A stretch of 64,000 nucleotides of DNA, taken from positions 392,035 to 456,034 of the forward strand of contig NZ_JAHKQN010000020.1 in assembly GCF_018861125.1 (NCBI RefSeq), read 5' to 3'. Origin of the DNA: Cellulophaga baltica (lineage in GTDB: Bacteria > Bacteroidota > Bacteroidia > Flavobacteriales > Flavobacteriaceae). The stretch's first letter is position 1. The number at the start of each line of letters is the position of its first letter. The position numbers and the translations under genes were made by a program. The notes below the pieces were generated by a model. The model had not been told where the DNA came from and ran no database searches. It worked only from the letters and a program-made list of their open reading frames with translations. Below are positions 59,275-64,000 of this stretch, in pieces.

Positions 59275-59757
59275 TTAATTAAGGTTATCAAATGCGATAC
59301 CTTCATAAGTTGTATAGTTTATTTTTAATGCATTTACTTTACGTAATTCTTCTTTAATATCAGATACGATACCCATATTAGCATCTCTATCTACTTTTAA
59401 TGAAGTAGTCAATACATTTTGAATATCTTCAGACTTTTTTGCTCTTTCTTGTAGAATATAAGATCCTACTTCTGATGGACTAGAGAATTTGTCATTCAAT
59501 TGAATTTTTGCTTCTTTACCAAAAACCTTTTGAAACTCTTCAGTAGGAGAACCTACATAAATAGTAATAACTCTATCCTTTTTTTCAAGCTTTTTTGTTT
59601 CACTTGCTTTCGGAAGTTCATTCTTAACTTTAACAGAAGTGTCTTTCATAACCGTTACAGTCATAAAGAAAAATAAAAGCATGAAAACAATATCAGGAAG
59701 TGAGGCCGTTGAAACAGCAGGCACATCACCATCTTTCTTTTTGCTAAACTTTGACAT
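59275..59757 (-). CDS. ExbD/TolR family protein (second copy)
   Basis: 160 residues. Short cytoplasmic N-terminus, then one membrane helix near 22-40 preceded by the conserved acid (STASLPDIVFMLLFFFM, with the key Asp), then a periplasmic domain. Known role: stator partner of ExbB using the proton gradient to drive TonB. It starts 18 bases after the first exbD. Confidence 0.93.
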   Translation of the reverse strand: MSKFSKKKDGDVPAVSTASLPDIVFMLLFFFMTVTVMKDTSVKVKNELPKASETKKLEKKDRVITIYVGSPTEEFQKVFGKEAKIQLNDKFSSPSEVGSYILQERAKKSEDIQNVLTTSLKVDRDANMGIVSDIKEELRKVNALKINYTTYEGIAFDNLN

Positions 59758-59775
59758 AATTTTTAACTTTTATTA

Positions 59776-60402
59776 TTAATTTCCACTTGATGTTTCAGCT
59801 TCAGAGAATTTTTGAGGGAATAATGTTTGAATATTCTTAACTCTTTTCTTTAAAACTTCTTTAGCTTCGTCTGATGTTTCTGGGTTCAAATATTCTGCTT
59901 CCATATCAGTAAAGTCTCTTTTATAAAGCCTTTGAGATTCTCTATTTCTTAGCTCATTATACGCAGCAACAATCTCATTTTGAACAGTAATATAAACACC
60001 ATATTGTGTTTCTCTATCGTTCTTCAAAGAAATAATCGCTTTTGTAGGGTTATCAGAAGATTTTTCATCTCTTTTACCTTTACAATAGCTACAAAATTCA
60101 GGAGTTCCACTTGCACTTCCACCATTATCAAGAAAAGCAACTGCTTTTTCTTTAAGCTTAGTAATATCAGTAAGTTCTTCTTCAACTAAAAGTTGACCAG
60201 ACTTATTAATAGTAACAGCAAAAATATTTTTTTCCTTAATAACAGGAGGTGTTACCTGCGAATCATCAATAGGAGGCAACATACGATCTAAACCAGCATC
60301 TGTTTCAATAGTTGTTGTAACTAAGAAAAAGATAAGTAACAAGAAAGCTATGTCTGCCATAGAACCGGCATTAACCTCTGGTGGTGCTCCTCTTCTTGAC
60401 AT
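59776..60402 (-). CDS. ExbD/TolR family protein with CxxC insert
   Basis: 208 residues. N-terminal helix with the conserved acid (GSMADIAFLLLIFFLVTTTIE), then a periplasmic domain. An insert near residues 97-115 contains CSYCKGKRDEKSSDNP, a CxxC pair unusual for ExbD and possibly a disulfide or metal site. The C-terminus is longer and helical compared with the second copy. Gap to the 148-residue gene upstream is 11 bases. Confidence 0.93.
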   Translation of the reverse strand: MSRRGAPPEVNAGSMADIAFLLLIFFLVTTTIETDAGLDRMLPPIDDSQVTPPVIKEKNIFAVTINKSGQLLVEEELTDITKLKEKAVAFLDNGGSASGTPEFCSYCKGKRDEKSSDNPTKAIISLKNDRETQYGVYITVQNEIVAAYNELRNRESQRLYKRDFTDMEAEYLNPETSDEAKEVLKKRVKNIQTLFPQKFSEAETSSGN

Positions 60403-60413
60403 AATTTATATTT

Positions 60414-60860
60414 TTATTTATTAAACATTCTTTTTACTCCTGGAAGCACCATTGCTCCTACAGCAATAATTGTCAATATGAAAAACATATTTAAAAAGGT
60501 ACCAATAGTTTTAACTGTACTCTCGTCAGTTAAAATTCCAGTTTTAGCTTCCATAGCAGGAATATCGATATCTGTACCGCTTGCAAAAACGTAAGATAAA
60601 ATTGCTACTACAGCTAATCCTCCAACACCAATTAAAATCTTTTTAAGACCACCTGGAGTAGAGAAAACATTTTTTAAACCGAAAATCACGGTTGCAGCAA
60701 CTGCAATAGCTAATAATACAAATGTTATGATAAACATAAAATTCATAGAACCACTTTCTACAGCTTCTCCTACAGGTGCATCACCACTTGGCAATTGTAC
60801 CCATAACACTGTTCCCACTACACTGAGAACAATTAATATTATTTTAATTATTTTATGCAT
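60414..60860 (-). CDS. Small membrane protein of the ExbB/ExbD operon, unknown function
   Basis: 148 residues. One N-terminal hydrophobic segment (signal or anchor), a short polar stretch, then helices near 33-62, 73-93 and 120-142. No motif I recognise. It lies between exbB (23 bases upstream) and exbD (11 bases downstream) on one transcript, so it is probably part of or assembled with the ExbB/D motor. Similar unnamed genes sit at this place in other Flavobacteriaceae as far as I recall. Confidence 0.75.
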   Translation of the reverse strand: MHKIIKIILIVLSVVGTVLWVQLPSGDAPVGEAVESGSMNFMFIITFVLLAIAVAATVIFGLKNVFSTPGGLKKILIGVGGLAVVAILSYVFASGTDIDIPAMEAKTGILTDESTVKTIGTFLNMFFILTIIAVGAMVLPGVKRMFNK

Positions 60861-60883
60861 TTTACTTAAGTATTAAGTCCGAC

Positions 60884-61678
60884 TTATTTTTTGTGATCTA
60901 CTAACATATCAATCAATGAGATTGAAGCATCTTCCATATCATTTACAATACTATCAATCTTAGCGATAATGTAATTGTAAAAAATTTGAAGAATAATAGC
61001 CACTATAAGACCAAATACAGTTGTTAATAATGCAACTTGAATATCACCTGCAATAAGTGACGCACTTAAGTTACCAACAGCAGCAATTTTTTCGAAGGCT
61101 TGAATCATACCAATTACAGTACCCATGAAACCAAGCATTGGAGCAATCGCGATAAACAAAGACAACCAAGAAACATTTTTCTCTAATTGTCCCATTTGAA
61201 CACCACCGTAAGCTACAACAGCTTTTTCAGCAGAATCAATGCTCTCACCAGCTCTATCTAATCCTTGATAGAAAATTGAAGCAACAGGACCCTTAGTATT
61301 TCTACATACTTCTTTAGCTGCTTCAACACCACCAGAAGCTAATGCATCTTCTACTTTTTGTTTTAATTTTGCAGTATTTGTTGTTGCTAAGTTTAAATAA
61401 ATAATTCTTTCAATTGCAACAGCTAAACCAAGTATCAAACATAATAATACGATACCCATGAAGCCAGCTCCACCTTCAATAAATTTTTCTTTTAAAACTT
61501 GCACAAAACCTCTTTCAGCTTCAGTAGTTGCAGCAGCTTCTTGAATAAGCATTGCTGTATTAGCAACTGTTGCTGATAAGTTAGTTGTAATTGCATTAGC
61601 AGTTACGTTAGCGTTCACAGTATTTGTGTTAACAACAAATAACCCAGCTACTGCTAGGATAGAGAATAATCTTTTCAT
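60884..61678 (-). CDS. ExbB/MotA/TolQ family proton channel subunit
   Basis: 264 residues from the ATG at 61678; the frame extends to a TTG at 61687, which lies in a -7 element. An unusual N-terminal segment looks like a signal peptide (MKRLFSILAVAGLFVVNTN) with a Thr/Ala/Asn-rich tail before the first channel helix near 65-88. The core ExbB helices follow, including GLDRAGESIDSAEKAV and APMLGFMGTVIGMIQAFEKI. Known role: proton-conducting stator with ExbD. First gene of the operon exbB-ORF-exbD-exbD. It is a likely power source for TonB-dependent import. Confidence 0.93.
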   Translation of the reverse strand: MKRLFSILAVAGLFVVNTNTVNANVTANAITTNLSATVANTAMLIQEAAATTEAERGFVQVLKEKFIEGGAGFMGIVLLCLILGLAVAIERIIYLNLATTNTAKLKQKVEDALASGGVEAAKEVCRNTKGPVASIFYQGLDRAGESIDSAEKAVVAYGGVQMGQLEKNVSWLSLFIAIAPMLGFMGTVIGMIQAFEKIAAVGNLSASLIAGDIQVALLTTVFGLIVAIILQIFYNYIIAKIDSIVNDMEDASISLIDMLVDHKK

Positions 61679-61684
61679 TTCTTT

Positions 61685-61692
61685 CAAACTTA
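61685..61692 (-). promoter_or_regulatory. Putative -7 element of exbB promoter
   Basis: TAAGTTTG on the minus strand matches TAnnTTTG and ends 6 bases before the exbB ATG, again suggesting a very short leader. Confidence 0.4.
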
Positions 61693-61756
61693 AATTTAGA
61701 TTCGTTAATGGGTTAAAGATAAAAAAATTTTACAATTAAAAAATAAAAATTAAATG

Positions 61757-61844
61757 CAGAGAGGAAGGGATTCGAACCCTCGATACTCTTTTGAAGTATA
61801 CACACTTTCCAGGCGTGCGCCTTCGACCACTCGGCCACCTCTCT
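61757..61844 (-). tRNA. tRNA-Ser (anticodon GGA)
   Basis: 88 bases on the minus strand with the long variable arm expected of serine tRNA. Acceptor arms AGAGAGG/CCTCTCT pair fully. The anticodon stem is CACGC/GTGTG with loop CTGGAAA, anticodon GGA. The variable arm pairs ATACTT with AGTAT. T arm GAGGG/CCCTT with loop TTCGAAT. The 3' CCA is not encoded. Confidence 0.95.
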
Positions 61845-61914
61845 CAATCTTTTTTTTTAACAGTCGTCGAATTAACAAAAAAAAAAGTACTATCGGAAAT
61901 TTTAAGCGTTAATT

Positions 61915-62934
61915 TTAACTGATTTCACCTCTCAAAGAAGTCTCAAATACAGTTTTGAATAACTTTGGAGAAATATTAACACCAAGCATATACATCAGCT
62001 TAGTTATAGCTGCTTCTGTCGTAATATCCTTACCACTAATCATTTGCAAGCCTTGTAAATGCTTGCTAGTTTCATATTGCCCCATAGTTACACTACCTCC
62101 AGAGCACTGTGTAACATTGATTACGTGAATCCCTTTTTTTATAGCAATTTTTAAATTTTCAATTAACCAATCTTCAGTAGGAGCGTTACCTGCTCCATAT
62201 GTTTCAATGATTACAGCTTTTAAATTTGGAGTATTTAAAAAACTTTCAAGTAACAGAGCATTAAAACCAGGGAATAATTTTAAAATAGCAACATTTGAGT
62301 CCATAACTTTATGAACTATTAATTTTTTATTTTTTTTAGTTTGATATAAATTTTCAGAAAAAACTTTTAAATGAACACCAGATTCACCAAGAGCTGGATA
62401 ATTTAAAGACCAAAAAGCTTCAAAATTTTCTGCACTTAGTTTTGTAGTCCTGTTACCTCTGTACAATTTATACTCAAAATACAAGCATACTTCTTGAATA
62501 ACAGGTTTATTGTTTTGTTTTAACGATGCAATTTGAATTGATGTAATTAAATTTTCTTTCGCATCAGTCCTTAAATCCCCTATTGGCAATTGTGATCCAG
62601 TAAATATAACAGGCTTGCCTAAATTTTCTAACAAAAAACTTAAAGCCGAAGCAGAATAACTCATAGTATCGCTACCATGTAAAACAACAAAACCATCATA
62701 ATTTTCATAAGCATCTTCAACAATTGATGCTATCTGTATCCAATGTTCAGAATTAATATTAGATGAATCAATAGGCGATTCAAATGAACAAGTATCAATA
62801 TCACAATCTAACTGATTTAATTCAGGAATATTTTTGATTAATTTATCAAAATTAAAAGGTCTTAAAGATCCTGTATTATAATCTTTAATCATACCTATAG
62901 TACCTCCTGTATAAATTAAAAGAATTGTAGTCAT
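61915..62934 (-). CDS. ansA: L-asparaginase, type I (cytoplasmic)
   Basis: 339 residues with no signal peptide. The two catalytic threonine motifs are visible: YTGGTIGMIKD near residues 8-18 and VVLHGSDTMSYSASALSF near 82-99. A further conserved segment is FTGSQLPIGDLRTDAKENL. Known role: hydrolysis of asparagine to aspartate and ammonia. It starts 12 bases after tatD on the same strand, so the two share a transcript. Confidence 0.95.
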   Translation of the reverse strand: MTTILLIYTGGTIGMIKDYNTGSLRPFNFDKLIKNIPELNQLDCDIDTCSFESPIDSSNINSEHWIQIASIVEDAYENYDGFVVLHGSDTMSYSASALSFLLENLGKPVIFTGSQLPIGDLRTDAKENLITSIQIASLKQNNKPVIQEVCLYFEYKLYRGNRTTKLSAENFEAFWSLNYPALGESGVHLKVFSENLYQTKKNKKLIVHKVMDSNVAILKLFPGFNALLLESFLNTPNLKAVIIETYGAGNAPTEDWLIENLKIAIKKGIHVINVTQCSGGSVTMGQYETSKHLQGLQMISGKDITTEAAITKLMYMLGVNISPKLFKTVFETSLRGEIS

Positions 62935-62946
62935 CGTTAATGATAT

Positions 62947-63714
62947 TTATACCCCAAAAACTTCCGTAGAATTTTTAGTTGTAATGTTTGCAATGTCTTC
63001 TGCATCAATATTATATATAGATGATAATTTATTTAAGACATTCACTAAATAAGCACTTTCATTTCTTTTACCTCTATAAGGTACAGGTGATAAATATGGA
63101 GCATCAGTTTCTAAAACTATATTTTTCAAATCAATATTTTTCAAAAATGCATCAATTTTTCCGTTTTTAAAAGTTACAACGCCGCCGATACCTAATTTCA
63201 TTTGGTAAGAAATAGCTTTTTCAGCTTGTTCAAATGTACCAGTAAAACAATGAAAAATTCCGTATAAGTTTTTTGATTTTTCTTCTTCTAAAATCTCAAA
63301 AACTTCATCAAAAGCATCTCTACAGTGAATTACAATTGGAAGTTTATTTTTTTTAGCAAGTTGAATTTGAAAACGAAAAGCTTCTTGTTGTTCTCTTAAA
63401 AAAGTTTTATCCCAATATAAATCCATACCAATTTCGCCTATAGCGTAATATTTATGACTTAAAAGAAGTTCTTCAACATGAGATAATTCATCTTTAAAAT
63501 TTTCTTTAACATGAGTAGGATGTAAACCCGACATTAAAAACATATGTTCTGGAAAAGAATTCTTAAGATCCAGCATAGATTTAGTGTAAGTAGAATCAAT
63601 TGCTGGAATAAAAAAACGTTGTACTCCATTCTTAATTGCCCTTTCAATTACAATTTTTCTATCCTCGTCAAAAGCTTCACTATATAAATGGGTATGTGTA
63701 TCTGTAAGTATCAT
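62947..63714 (-). CDS. tatD: TatD family metal-dependent hydrolase/DNase
   Basis: 255 residues. Metal ligands: DTHTHLYSEAFDEDR, GEIGMDLYW, PIVIHCRDAFDEV, IFHCFTG and the final ETDAPYLSPVP. Family role: 3'-5' exonuclease on DNA/RNA, possibly D-aminoacyl-tRNA processing. It is divergent from the gene at 63738 with only 23 bases between the two starts. A -7 element at 63719-63726 ends 4 bases before the ATG. Confidence 0.95.
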   Translation of the reverse strand: MILTDTHTHLYSEAFDEDRKIVIERAIKNGVQRFFIPAIDSTYTKSMLDLKNSFPEHMFLMSGLHPTHVKENFKDELSHVEELLLSHKYYAIGEIGMDLYWDKTFLREQQEAFRFQIQLAKKNKLPIVIHCRDAFDEVFEILEEEKSKNLYGIFHCFTGTFEQAEKAISYQMKLGIGGVVTFKNGKIDAFLKNIDLKNIVLETDAPYLSPVPYRGKRNESAYLVNVLNKLSSIYNIDAEDIANITTKNSTEVFGV

Positions 63715-63718
63715 AAAG

Positions 63719-63726
63719 CAAAAATA
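63719..63726 (-). promoter_or_regulatory. Putative -7 element of tatD-ansA promoter
   Basis: TATTTTTG on the minus strand matches TAnnTTTG and ends 4 bases before the tatD ATG, implying a near-leaderless mRNA. Confidence 0.4.
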
Positions 63727-63737
63727 GAATTATCTTT

Positions 63738-64000
63738 ATGAAAAAGAATAAGATGTCTTTGAAAAGATTTTTAAAAAATAAAGGATTTATTAAAACAGAT
63801 TTAAAGCTCACAAAAACTAATCATTTTGAAATTAAAGCTAGCATAAATGGAATATCAGGTATATTTATTTTAGATACTGGTGCATCGAATACATGTATTG
63901 GGATTGATAAAACTGAAAAATTCAAATTAAATTACAAAAAATCAAAAATTAAAGCCGCAGGTGCGGGAGCTACAAACATGGATACCCATATCTCCAAGCG
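63738..64000 (+). CDS. Retropepsin-like aspartic protease family protein (3' truncated by window)
   Basis: The frame is open from the ATG at 63738 to the window end (87 codons seen). An alternative ATG lies at 63753. There is no signal peptide. The key motif is ILDTGASNTCIG near residues 51-62, the catalytic D-T-G of retropepsin-like proteases, preceded by a beta segment (HFEIKASINGISGIF). The C-terminal half is outside the window, so a full family match cannot be confirmed. It shares a very short divergent spacer with tatD. Confidence 0.75.
   Translation, partial: MKKNKMSLKRFLKNKGFIKTDLKLTKTNHFEIKASINGISGIFILDTGASNTCIGIDKTEKFKLNYKKSKIKAAGAGATNMDTHISK

Noticed and set aside
1..64000. CRISPR array, insertion sequence, prophage or integrated element
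   Set aside because: No regularly spaced repeats, transposase or integrase genes, or flanking direct repeats at the tRNA genes were seen.

Overview
The window is a gene-dense, AT-rich stretch of a Bacteroidota chromosome, most likely a (marine) member of the Flavobacteriaceae. Pointers are the SusC/SusD outer-membrane pair with a FecR-type anti-sigma factor, the alternative complex III (Act) operon joined to a caa3-type oxidase, DUF2723 and DUF4302 proteins, lipoproteins with Bacteroidota-type lipoboxes, no purine-rich ribosome binding sites, and promoter elements of the Bacteroidota form TTTG-N19-TAnnTTTG. I see no insertion sequence, phage, integron or CRISPR array. Most of the window is conserved core genome; the least ordinary part is 2.9-12.3 kb.

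Layout. 1-2.8 kb: the end of gltB plus gltD (glutamate synthase). 2.9-12.3 kb: a nutrient-import locus made of an ECF sigma factor, anti-sigma factor, STN-domain SusC, SusD, a HExxH lipoprotein and a DUF4302 lipoprotein, apparently controlled across the envelope. 12.3-18.8 kb: queG, a cytochrome P450 overlapping ruvB, an acyl-CoA oxidase-like flavoprotein and a DUF2807 protein. 18.9-30.6 kb: one operon, actABCDEF-coxBA, encoding quinol oxidation, cytochrome c reduction and oxygen reduction. 30.8-35.9 kb: a SPOR protein, then the rimP-nusA-infB operon with a leader hairpin. 36.1 kb: tRNA-Gln. 36.3-45.1 kb: a DUF2723 membrane protein, a thioredoxin-fold protein without CxxC, a metallophosphoesterase, cutC and polA.

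45.1-52.3 kb: a small lipoprotein gene with a probable homopolymer frameshift, then translation genes rplM-rpsI-rpsB-tsf, an M61 peptidase, and pyrH-frr. 52.5-59.2 kb: an MMPL/RND exporter, asnS, rpoN, a PAP2-like membrane protein and a PorT-like beta-barrel. 59.3-61.7 kb: an ExbB/ExbD energising cluster, a candidate power source for TonB-dependent transporters such as the SusC here. 61.8-64 kb: tRNA-Ser, type I asparaginase, TatD and the start of a retropepsin-like protein.

The best second looks are: the sigma-factor gene with no ATG/GTG/TTG at its proper start; the 11-base homopolymer that splits a lipoprotein signal peptide; the terminator-like hairpin ahead of rimP-nusA-infB; the helix-hairpin-helix tail on ActC and the histidine-rich stretch in ActF; the CxxC insert in one ExbD; and several -7 elements lying 4-6 bases before start codons, which suggest leaderless mRNAs. 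I found no clearly new multi-gene system. The regulated SusCD/HExxH/DUF4302 locus of unknown substrate is the closest candidate.
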